The position numbers and the translations under genes were made by a program. From JAICWP01 sp035935775 (lineage in GTDB: Bacteria; Acidobacteriota; Terriglobia; Terriglobales; Acidobacteriaceae): a stretch of 5,092 nucleotides of DNA. The stretch is from positions 1 through 5,092 of the forward strand of contig DASYWT010000255.1 in NCBI GenBank assembly GCA_035935775.1, read 5' to 3'. Shown piece after piece: positions 1 through 5,092 of the stretch; position 1 is the first letter of the stretch; the number at the start of each line of letters is the position of its first letter. The notes below the pieces were generated by a model. That model worked only from the letters and a program-made list of their open reading frames with translations. It searched no databases and was not told the DNA's origin.

Positions 1-1
1 G

Positions 2-748
2 GTGACGGTCCAGATCAAGTACAAGGATGTAACCTTCCAGACCAAGGAAGGCGTCTCCTCGGGCGTAGTTCATATTTTTGGCCGCGCGACTACTCTGACC
101 GGGCGAATTGCGCAGACTTTCGAAGATACGGTTAAAGTGGACGAGCCCGCGGAATTGCTGCCCAAGGAAACGGAAAAGTCGGCGGTGTACTGGAAAGCTT
201 TGCCTTTGCGGCCCGGCCGCTACCGCATTGACCTGGTAGTGAAGGATGTGAACGGCGACCGTATGGGCACCTGGAGCCGCGGCGTCCTGGTGCCGGAGTA
301 CAGCGAAGACAAACTGGCTACCTCCTCGCTGATACTTGCCGACGACATGGAAAAAGTGCCCAACCGCGATGTGGGCACGGGAAACTTTGTGATTGGCACC
401 ACGAAGGTGCGGCCGCGCCTGGCCTCGGCCAATGGCAAGCCGCCCACCTTCAAGCGCGACCAGAAAGTCAACTTCTGGATGCAGGTGTACAACTTGTCGG
501 TGAATCAGCAGACCCACAAGCCGAAGGCCACCATCGAGTACAACCTGGTCAACGCATCCACCAATAAGGCGGTGCTGCACAAGGTGGAATCCACCGACGA
601 GATGGGTAATATTGGCGATCAGCTCACGCTGGAAAAGAGCCTGTCGGCCAGCGCTTTGTCGCCGGGCATCTATCGCTTAAGCATTAAGGTGAACGACAAT
701 CTTTCGAAGCAAACGGTCGATCCAACAGTAACCTTTGCCGTTGAGTAA
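2..748 (+). CDS. C-terminal part of probable GWxTD-domain envelope protein (5' truncated)
   Basis: The reading frame is open at the left edge and ends with TAA at 746-748, leaving 248 visible codons. The GTG at base 2 is probably internal, because the protein begins mid-domain with no signal peptide or visible ribosome site. The chain is rich in alternating hydrophobic residues, as in beta-sandwich folds. It has two similar strand-turn-strand modules: LRPGRYR at residues 69-75 and LSPGIYR at 219-225, each followed by a V-x-D segment and another beta strand. The middle stretch (about residues 100-160, with SSLILADDMEKVP and GNFVIGTTKVRPR) matches my memory of the C-terminal half of acidobacterial GWxTD-domain proteins. 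The diagnostic GWxTD motif would lie upstream, outside the window, so the family name is inferred. No transmembrane segment or catalytic motif is visible. A periplasmic or surface location is likely, given the exported barrel-like protein encoded 30 bases downstream, probably in the same operon. Confidence 0.72.
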   Translation: MTVQIKYKDVTFQTKEGVSSGVVHIFGRATTLTGRIAQTFEDTVKVDEPAELLPKETEKSAVYWKALPLRPGRYRIDLVVKDVNGDRMGTWSRGVLVPEYSEDKLATSSLILADDMEKVPNRDVGTGNFVIGTTKVRPRLASANGKPPTFKRDQKVNFWMQVYNLSVNQQTHKPKATIEYNLVNASTNKAVLHKVESTDEMGNIGDQLTLEKSLSASALSPGIYRLSIKVNDNLSKQTVDPTVTFAVE

Positions 749-767
749 ATTACTCACGTCCCCCAGC

Positions 768-774
768 GAGGTGG
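768..774 (+). promoter_or_regulatory. Ribosome binding site deciding a TTG start
   Basis: GAGGTGG, with core GAGG at 768-771, lies seven bases before the TTG at 779. It selects this uncommon start codon. The GTG at 772 is in another frame and meets a stop at once (GTG GCG AGT TGA), and the next in-frame candidate, GTG at 809, would cut away the charged start of the signal peptide. Confidence 0.6.
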
Positions 775-778
775 CGAG

Positions 779-2473
779 TTGAAGACCTGCAAGCTCTTTC
801 GGTTGGCCGTGGCCACGTTACTGGTCCTGTCGGCGTCAGCCTGGGCTGCAGGCAAGCCGGCGGCGATTTCCGGTTGGGTGCACAGCGCGGCGGGCGTACC
901 CCAGATGGGGGCTGTAGTTGAGATCATGGCCTCCGGTTCGCTGCGAGCGGTGCGCGTCTTCACCGACGACAAAGGCGTTTACTCTGCCAAAGACCTCCTT
1001 CCCGGGATTTACCACATCCGGGTGACCGCTCCTGCATTTCTCCCATCCGTACGGGAGAATGTGAACCTCCGTTCGGGAGCGGCACACGTCGTCAATTTGA
1101 CTCTGGAAACGTTGTTTGACGCGATGCAGACGTTGCCGCGCACGCCCGGGGCCAGCGACGACGATGATTGGAACTGGACCCTGCGCTCCTGCGCCAATCG
1201 CCCCATTCTGCGCATCGTGAATGGCCGGCCAGAGCTGGTTTCCAAAGAAGGCGCCGAGGAGCACCCGCTCACCGGCCAGGTTGCTTTCGTGGCCGGCGCC
1301 AGCGACGACTTCAACACCGCTTCTTCCGGCGACATGAGCACGGCTTTTTCCGTCCAAAGTTCGGTGTTCAACACGGGCACGCTTTCGTTTGACGGTCATG
1401 TCGGCTACGGCAGCGGCACCCCTGGCCTGGTGCGGGCCACCTACACTCACAGAATGGAGAACGGCTCGCGGCCGCTGGTTGCGCTCACCATGCGCCGTTT
1501 TGCCACTCCCGACAGCGTGCTGCACGATGGCGCGTTGCAGGCGCTGGCCCTCACTACATCTGACGATTTCACCCTGGGCAACGCCCTGGAATTTAGAGCC
1601 GGCAGCGAACTGCAGACCATTCAGTTCATGGGCCGGGTGACGGCGGCGCGTCCCTTCGGATCAGTCACCCTTCACCTCTCGCCCGATACGGTGGTGGAAT
1701 ACAGGTACGCCACTTCCGAACCCAACTCCCGCCTGGAGAAGGGTTTTGATTCCGCCCCGGCGGATTTGAGCGAGTCCAGCCCGCGCATGTCGGTTGTGGG
1801 CGTTAGCCCCATACTGGAACGCGCCCACCATCAGGAGCTTTCGTTTTCCCATCGCATGGGAAAAACCAAGGTGCAGACTGCCTTCTACTACGACCGAATC
1901 GCCAATACCATGCTGACTGGCGTGGGCGATGCCGGCGCGGAAGTGGGCACGGTTCTACCCGATATCTATTCTGAAACTTTTTCCTATGCCGGCCGGCAAC
2001 TGAAAACTACCGGCCTGCGCCTGGTGGTGCAGCGCAACCTGCCAGCCGGTCTTACTGGCACTCTGGACTATGCTTACGGAGGCGTGCTGGATGTGGCTCC
2101 CAACACTTCCTGGGACGCGCTGGGAAGCAGCCTGCGCACGGTACGCCGCGAGGCTGTCGCCGCCAAGATGAGCGGTACCACACCGAAGCTCAGGACGCAC
2201 TGGATCGCCTCTTACCGGTGGATTAACGGCAACGCGGTTACACCCGTAGACATGTTCGACGTTTCCCCCGGCCAGGCCGGCGCCTACTGGAACCTCTTCA
2301 TCCGCCAGCCCCTTCCCGGCTCGATGTTTGTGGTGAACCACGTGGAAGCCCTGCTGGAAGTGGACAATCTGCTGGCCCAAGGCTACGTGCCTCTGGTCGG
2401 CAAAGATGGGCGCACCCTCTATCTGGTGCAGGCGCCGCGCACCCTGCGCGGCGGGCTGGCTTTTAGCTTCTGA
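779..2473 (+). CDS. Exported carboxypeptidase-regulatory-like domain protein, plug-less outer-membrane beta-barrel candidate
   Basis: Complete 564-residue protein starting at TTG. Residues 1-23 form a signal peptide: basic start (MKTCK), hydrophobic core about 9-19, and an AWA/A cleavage site after residue 23. Residues about 29-112 are a carboxypeptidase-regulatory-like beta-sandwich, shown by the FTDDKGVYSAKDLLPGIYHI stretch, a fold common at the N-terminus of TonB-dependent receptors. An acidic run D127-D130 then leads into WNWTLRSCANRPILR (131-145). The remaining 400 or so residues show short amphipathic beta strands separated by polar turns, and the chain ends GGLAFSF; a terminal phenylalanine on an alternating strand is the usual signal for outer-membrane barrel assembly. 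I see no plug domain (no LPINGR, LLDG or EYGRNAG motifs) and the length is half that of the receptor encoded at 3138, so transport through a TonB plug is unlikely. The mature chain has a single cysteine, C138. It is probably co-transcribed with the upstream GWxTD-type gene (30-base gap). Annotation pipelines may call it a TonB-dependent receptor; its actual role is unknown. Confidence 0.78.
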   Translation: MKTCKLFRLAVATLLVLSASAWAAGKPAAISGWVHSAAGVPQMGAVVEIMASGSLRAVRVFTDDKGVYSAKDLLPGIYHIRVTAPAFLPSVRENVNLRSGAAHVVNLTLETLFDAMQTLPRTPGASDDDDWNWTLRSCANRPILRIVNGRPELVSKEGAEEHPLTGQVAFVAGASDDFNTASSGDMSTAFSVQSSVFNTGTLSFDGHVGYGSGTPGLVRATYTHRMENGSRPLVALTMRRFATPDSVLHDGALQALALTTSDDFTLGNALEFRAGSELQTIQFMGRVTAARPFGSVTLHLSPDTVVEYRYATSEPNSRLEKGFDSAPADLSESSPRMSVVGVSPILERAHHQELSFSHRMGKTKVQTAFYYDRIANTMLTGVGDAGAEVGTVLPDIYSETFSYAGRQLKTTGLRLVVQRNLPAGLTGTLDYAYGGVLDVAPNTSWDALGSSLRTVRREAVAAKMSGTTPKLRTHWIASYRWINGNAVTPVDMFDVSPGQAGAYWNLFIRQPLPGSMFVVNHVEALLEVDNLLAQGYVPLVGKDGRTLYLVQAPRTLRGGLAFSF

Positions 2474-2502
2474 TCCAGCCCGATGATTTTTCGGGATTTC
2501 AG
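2470..2502. terminator. Weak hairpin between convergent genes, possible bidirectional terminator
   Basis: CCCGA (2479-2483) pairs with TCGGG (2491-2495) around a seven-base loop, and after an unpaired interior stretch CTGA (2470-2473) can pair with TCAG (2499-2502). It sits across the end of the exported-barrel gene and just beyond the end of the minus-strand gene, where a shared terminator is expected. There is no uridine tract on either side and the stems are short, so this is weak. Confidence 0.25.
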
Positions 2503-2510
2503 TACAGAAC

Positions 2511-2837
2511 CTACAGAATCCTCTGCCACCACCTCTTGACAGGCTCGGGCTCGGCAAAATAAACCGGCTGATCGCTTAAGCCCAGGAACCCGCTGGCTTC
2601 GAAACCAAGAGGATCACCGCTCAGGGCGGCTGGAGCGAGAAGGCTCTGGCCGCGCCGAATTTTCACTATGAGGATGGGCTTGCCGCCTTCCGCAGACATG
2701 GCCAGCAGGGAGGTAGGAGCGTTGCTGTGCAGGGCGGTTTGCACCGGATCAGCTTCGGGATCGCAAATGGTAAGCAGGTGCAGGTTTCGGGATATGGCTT
2801 GCGCGGTCGGCTTATCAAAGGCAATACATCGTGCCAT
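2511..2837 (-). CDS. Hypothetical protein, 108 residues
   Basis: Complete small gene read right to left, starting at ATG (2837-2835) and ending at TAG (2513-2511). An ATG twelve codons upstream in the same frame is rejected because GGAGG lies five bases before the chosen start. Codon choice looks like a real gene, with mainly G/C third positions. I do not recognise the family. The protein begins MARCIAFDKPTAQAISRNL, has a likely alpha/beta core with a hydrophobic strand KPILIVKI at about residues 58-65, and ends in a basic-aromatic tail, VKRWWQRIL, that could touch a membrane surface or a partner. It has no signal peptide, membrane span, metal-binding cluster or recognisable DNA-binding motif, so a cytoplasmic location is most likely. 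It converges with the barrel gene (37 bases between stops) and diverges from the receptor gene. It could be a regulator of its neighbours, but nothing in the sequence shows that. Confidence 0.7.
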   Translation of the reverse strand: MARCIAFDKPTAQAISRNLHLLTICDPEADPVQTALHSNAPTSLLAMSAEGGKPILIVKIRRGQSLLAPAALSGDPLGFEASGFLGLSDQPVYFAEPEPVKRWWQRIL

Positions 2838-2840
2838 AGA

Positions 2841-2847
2841 CCCCTCC
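2841..2847 (-). promoter_or_regulatory. Strong ribosome binding site of the 108-residue gene
   Basis: On the minus strand this reads GGAGGGG, an almost ideal Shine-Dalgarno sequence. GGAGG is five bases from the ATG at 2837. It fixes the start of the small minus-strand gene and is the best evidence that the gene is translated. Confidence 0.75.
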
Positions 2848-2852
2848 GAGCA

Positions 2853-2869
2853 TGGCCCATTTTGGGCCA
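2853..2869. repeat. Perfect 7-base inverted repeat in the leader of the minus-strand gene
   Basis: TGGCCCA (2853-2859) and TGGGCCA (2863-2869) are exact reverse complements separated by TTT. As RNA from the minus strand it would form a seven-pair stem with an AAA loop, ending five bases before the ribosome site. As DNA it is a 17-base operator-like dyad that would overlap the predicted transcription start. Both readings are inference. Confidence 0.55.
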
Positions 2870-2873
2870 GCAC

Positions 2874-2882
2874 AGCATATCA
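2874..2882 (-). promoter_or_regulatory. Possible extended -10 promoter for the 108-residue gene
   Basis: On the minus strand this reads TGATATGCT: a TGn extension followed by TATGCT, which matches four of six bases of the sigma-70 -10 consensus. No good -35 is present 16-18 bases upstream. Transcription would begin near 2867, giving a leader of about 30 bases that starts within the inverted repeat at 2853-2869. Confidence 0.35.
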
Positions 2883-2908
2883 GATGCCCACAAGCCCGGT
2901 CGCGATGG

Positions 2909-2937
2909 TTGACTCCCACATCACCTTTCAGTAGGCT
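2909..2937 (+). promoter_or_regulatory. Possible weak promoter (TTGACT, 17 bases, TAGGCT)
   Basis: TTGACT (2909-2914) matches five of six -35 consensus bases and is exactly 17 bases from TAGGCT (2932-2937), which matches only three of six -10 bases. It would transcribe towards the receptor gene with a long leader of nearly 200 bases. The good spacing and -35 are offset by the poor -10. Confidence 0.25.
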
Positions 2938-2963
2938 GGCCCCGTTTTTTCCATTACATAACA

Positions 2964-2992
2964 TTGTGCTGACTTCGCCGAGGCGGTAGGCT
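2964..2992 (+). promoter_or_regulatory. Possible second weak promoter (TTGTGC, 17 bases, TAGGCT)
   Basis: TTGTGC (2964-2969) is 17 bases from a second TAGGCT (2987-2992). Both hexamers are weak, but the arrangement repeats that at 2909-2937 and the shared 7-mer GTAGGCT recurs at a 55-base offset. The spacer contains a small dyad, CGCC-GA-GGCG (2976-2985). It may be coincidence. Confidence 0.2.
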
Positions 2993-2993
2993 C

Positions 2994-3013
2994 TGCAAAC
3001 TGGCAATGTTGCA
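2994..3013. repeat. Short dyad TGCAA-N10-TTGCA, operator candidate
   Basis: TGCAA (2994-2998) and TTGCA (3009-3013) are reverse complements ten bases apart, and a second nested dyad GCAA-TG-TTGC occupies 3003-3012. It lies about 50 bases upstream of the TATAAT box before the receptor gene, where an activator or repressor could bind. Arms this short often arise by chance. Confidence 0.25.
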
Positions 3014-3034
3014 CATACATGTTCACCCGACCGA

Positions 3035-3047
3035 CCGGCGGCGCCGG
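3035..3047. repeat. 13-base GC palindrome at the -35 position of the receptor promoter
   Basis: CCGGCG (3035-3040) and CGCCGG (3042-3047) are exact reverse complements around a single G. The dyad covers the place where a -35 element should lie for the TATAAT at 3063-3068 (expected 3040-3045). A repressor or activator bound here would control access of RNA polymerase. In GC-rich DNA such palindromes are less surprising than they look. Confidence 0.4.
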
Positions 3048-3062
3048 GCGGCGGGACAAGCA

Positions 3063-3068
3063 TATAAT
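3063..3068 (+). promoter_or_regulatory. Consensus -10 box (TATAAT) upstream of the receptor gene
   Basis: A perfect TATAAT hexamer stands in otherwise GC-rich DNA 69 bases before the receptor ATG. No -35 hexamer and no TGn extension accompany it, so a promoter here would be weak alone or activator-dependent. Initiation is expected near 3075, giving a leader of about 63 bases. Confidence 0.45.
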
Positions 3069-3123
3069 TCCCGCCCAAAGCCCGGGAACGATGTGTCCCC
3101 GTCTGCTGGTTTGGACGCCGGAC

Positions 3124-3130
3124 AAAGGAG
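3124..3130 (+). promoter_or_regulatory. Ribosome binding site of the receptor gene
   Basis: AAAGGAG ends seven bases before the ATG at 3138. It is a near-ideal Shine-Dalgarno sequence and fixes the start of the receptor, whose first residues form a signal peptide. Confidence 0.8.
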
Positions 3131-3137
3131 AAAGATC

Positions 3138-5092
3138 ATGAGGTTACGTCTAGCCCTGGTGTTCTTCCTGTTGGCAACAACTGGCCTAATGGCGCAGACA
3201 TTTCGTGGAACTATCTTAGGAACGGTAACCGACCCTTCCGGAGCGGTCATTTCCGGAGCCAAGGTAACGGTGCGGAACACCGGAACCGGCTTGGAACGCA
3301 CCACCCAGACCAGCGCGGATGGCAGCTATAGCATTCCAGAGCTACCGATCGGCTCCTACTCGGTCACGATCACCCAGGCCGGCTTTCAAACCTTCAGCGC
3401 CCGCGACGTGCAGGTCAGCGTTGCTGTCGAGCGCCGTGTGGATGCGAGTCTGAAGGCGGGCCAGGTGGCGGAAACGGTGACGGTATCCGGGGAGGAACTG
3501 CCGCAGGTAGAAACCACCAGCAATGAGCTGGGCGGGGTTCTTACTGCGCCGACGGTCGAGAATCTTCCCATCAACGGGCGGGATTACACCAAGCTGATTT
3601 ACCTGAATCCTGGAGTTTCCGGTTCGCCGGACCAGATCTCGGACTCCCCGGGCTCCTTTGGCGAATTCAGCATGAACGGCGCCCGCGGCCGCTCCAATAA
3701 CTACCTGCTCGACGGCACCGATATGAACGACGGCTACCGCAATGACCCGGCCATCAACCAGGCCGGCGTGTTCGGCACGCCCTCCGCCATTCTGCCCATT
3801 GACGCGGTGGCGGAAGTGCGCGTGCTCTCCAACTTCGAACCCGAGTATGGCCGCAACGCCGGTGCGGTGGTCAATATTGTGACCAAGAGCGGAACCAATC
3901 AGTGGCACGGGACCGCGGCCGACTATTTCCGCAACGATGCGCTGGACGCGCGCAATTTTTTCAATCTTTCCAGCCAGCCCAAGGCACCTTTCCATAACAA
4001 CCAGTTTGGCGCCTCGCTAGGCGGCCCAATCGTCAAAGACAAGGCCTTCTTTTATGCCGACTACGAAGGTCAGCAGGAGACCGTGGGGACGGTAACCTTA
4101 GGTTGCGTGCCCGACCCGGCGCAGATTGCTTTTGACAAGACGCAACTTGCTGCAAGCGGCATTCCTGTAAGTCCGGTGATCGCGAATTTGCTGGCGCAGC
4201 ACAATCCCTGGCCGGCGCCCAACATTCCCGGCACCTTCGGCACCCCCAGCGCGCCCGGTAGCGGTAGCGATGTGGGTTGCAGTTCGACGGGGCCGAACGC
4301 CACGCTCGACAATCCTTCCTTCAATAAGCTCACTAGCTTCATTTCCAAGATTGACTACAACATCAGTGCCAGGAACATCCTGACGGGGCGTTATTTCTTC
4401 GGCGACAGCGTGCAGTCCTTCCCCTTAGCTTTAACGGCAGGCGGGGGCCCGCTGCCCGGATTCAATACCTTCACTCCCACCCGAGTGCAACTGGTGTCCA
4501 TTTCCTGGGTGCACACCGTAGGAAGTAACAAGGTGAATGAGTTGCGCTACGGCTGGAATCGTTTCGCCGAAGGATTTTTTCCCCAAGACCAGGGCTTCCA
4601 GCCCAGTTCCATTGGGCTATGTGCCGCCAGCACCGTTGCGGGCTGTTCGGGATCTTCGGTTACCAACGGTGGGCTGCCGATTCTTTTCATCAACGGAACG
4701 GCTTTCGGTCAGATTGGCGCCAACAGCAGCCTGCCCCGGCACCGCGTGGACAGCAACAACCAGATCATTGACAACTTCTCCTGGAAGCTCAACAAGCACG
4801 ACGTGAAATTTGGCGTGGATTTTCATCGCACCACCGTGCAGCAGTATTTCGATAAGTATTTTCGCGGACGTTTGAAGTTTGATGACCTTACTCATTTCCT
4901 TGCGGGCGCGTTGTCCAGCGGCTTCCAGTACGCCGGCAACACAACCCGCCACACCTTCGAAAACAACTTCGGACTGTTCGTGCAGGACAGCTATCGGGTG
5001 AATCAGCGCTTAACCCTCAACTACGGCCTGCGCTGGGACTACTTCGGGGTGGTGGGCGAGAAAAACAATCTGCTGAGCAACATCACCAGTTT
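3138..5092 (+). CDS. TonB-dependent receptor with carboxypeptidase-regulatory-like domain, Oar type (3' truncated)
   Basis: The frame stays open from ATG 3138 to the right edge: 651 full codons with no stop or frameshift. Residues 1-19 are a signal peptide (MRLRLALVFFLLATTGLMA). Residues about 24-107 are a carboxypeptidase-regulatory-like beta-sandwich (GTVTDPSGAVISGAKVTV; ADGSYSIPELPIGSYSV). ETVTVSG at 112-118 resembles a TonB box. The plug follows: ENLPINGRDY (141-150), NGARGRSNNYLLDGTD (180-195), AVAEVRVLSNFEPEYGRNAG (223-242) and NIVTKSGTN (246-254). The barrel begins about residue 256 with motifs such as NNQFGASLGGPI (287-298) and runs through LTLNYGLRWDY (625-635). Relatives usually reach about 1,000-1,200 residues, so roughly the last two fifths are missing. 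It should act in the outer membrane, taking up a ligand with energy from TonB-ExbB-ExbD; the substrate is unknown, although polymer-derived nutrients are a common guess for acidobacterial expansions of this family. Cysteine pairs C323/C381 and C495/C503 lie in probable external loops. The opening codons (AGG TTA CGT CTA) are rarer than the rest, as often seen at highly translated starts. Confidence 0.93.
   Translation, partial: MRLRLALVFFLLATTGLMAQTFRGTILGTVTDPSGAVISGAKVTVRNTGTGLERTTQTSADGSYSIPELPIGSYSVTITQAGFQTFSARDVQVSVAVERRVDASLKAGQVAETVTVSGEELPQVETTSNELGGVLTAPTVENLPINGRDYTKLIYLNPGVSGSPDQISDSPGSFGEFSMNGARGRSNNYLLDGTDMNDGYRNDPAINQAGVFGTPSAILPIDAVAEVRVLSNFEPEYGRNAGAVVNIVTKSGTNQWHGTAADYFRNDALDARNFFNLSSQPKAPFHNNQFGASLGGPIVKDKAFFYADYEGQQETVGTVTLGCVPDPAQIAFDKTQLAASGIPVSPVIANLLAQHNPWPAPNIPGTFGTPSAPGSGSDVGCSSTGPNATLDNPSFNKLTSFISKIDYNISARNILTGRYFFGDSVQSFPLALTAGGGPLPGFNTFTPTRVQLVSISWVHTVGSNKVNELRYGWNRFAEGFFPQDQGFQPSSIGLCAASTVAGCSGSSVTNGGLPILFINGTAFGQIGANSSLPRHRVDSNNQIIDNFSWKLNKHDVKFGVDFHRTTVQQYFDKYFRGRLKFDDLTHFLAGALSSGFQYAGNTTRHTFENNFGLFVQDSYRVNQRLTLNYGLRWDYFGVVGEKNNLLSNITS

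Larger units (their letters stand above)
2838..3137. other. Divergent intergenic region of 300 bases
   Basis: This stretch separates the minus-strand 108-residue gene from the plus-strand receptor gene and must hold promoters for both. I see no convincing coding sequence in it: the short reading frames here lack ribosome sites and protein-like composition. It contains a TATAAT hexamer, a GC-rich palindrome just upstream of it, two weak -35/-10 pairs sharing the hexamer TAGGCT, an inverted repeat in the leader of the minus-strand gene, and a T6 tract at 2945-2950 with no stem before it. No riboswitch or tRNA-like fold was recognised. Confidence 0.75.

Noticed and set aside
836..1525. Long minus-strand open frame (229 codons) opposite the exported barrel gene
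   Set aside because: Its protein is arginine/histidine/glycine-rich with no fold-like pattern or ribosome site. It is an antisense shadow of the GC-rich gene on the plus strand.
1955..2557. Minus-strand open frame of 200 codons overlapping the ends of two genes
   Set aside because: It overlaps the well-supported 564-residue gene and the 108-residue gene in another frame, and has low-complexity, shadow-like composition.
2941..2957. T6 tract after GC-rich bases, terminator-like
   Set aside because: No stem with a workable loop precedes it (only GGC-TG-GCC), and no gene ends upstream on that strand.
3001..3013. Sigma-54-like TGGCA...TTGCA sequence
   Set aside because: Only seven bases separate the GG and GC elements, whereas sigma-54 promoters need ten.
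3028..3038. Tandem CCGA-type tetranucleotide repeat
   Set aside because: Fewer than three exact copies; too short to count as a repeat locus or phase-variable tract.
2928..3125. Small minus-strand open frame of 65 codons in the intergenic region
   Set aside because: It has no ribosome site and an unprotein-like composition, and it covers the whole predicted promoter region of the receptor.
3342..3995. Minus-strand open frame of 217 codons opposite the receptor
   Set aside because: The plus-strand frame encodes unmistakable plug motifs here, and the antisense product has no recognisable features.

Overview
The window looks like chromosomal DNA from an acidobacterium (Acidobacteriota, probably the Terriglobia/Koribacter side). 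This rests on protein style rather than on any marker gene. It carries a very typical acidobacterial TonB-dependent receptor with an N-terminal carboxypeptidase-regulatory-like domain, and next to the left edge a protein tail resembling acidobacterial GWxTD-domain proteins. Base composition is moderately GC-rich with mostly G/C third positions. There are no rRNA or tRNA genes, CRISPR arrays, insertion sequences or phage genes.

Layout. (1) 2-748, plus strand: C-terminal part of a probable GWxTD-domain secreted or envelope protein, cut by the left edge. (2) 779-2473, plus strand, 30 bases downstream and probably in the same operon: a complete 564-residue exported protein with a signal peptide, a carboxypeptidase-regulatory-like beta-sandwich, an acidic/aromatic linker and a long plug-less region that looks like an outer-membrane beta-barrel ending in phenylalanine. 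(3) 2511-2837, minus strand, convergent with gene 2: a complete 108-residue protein of unknown function with a strong ribosome binding site. (4) 2838-3137: a 300-base divergent intergenic region with promoter-like hexamers and several inverted repeats. (5) 3138 to the right edge, plus strand: the first 651 codons of a large TonB-dependent receptor of the Oar/carboxypeptidase-regulatory type, open at the right edge.

How the parts may work together. Three of the four genes encode envelope proteins. Genes 1 and 2 probably form one unit: a beta-rich periplasmic or surface protein next to a barrel that lacks the plug of a true TonB-dependent receptor. The receptor at the right is a separate transcription unit read away from the small minus-strand gene, and would import a large substrate such as a glycan or other polymer fragment; the substrate cannot be told from sequence. 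The most interesting part is the GWxTD/plug-less-barrel pair, a plausible but unproven two-component outer-membrane assembly. The rest is ordinary for this phylum.
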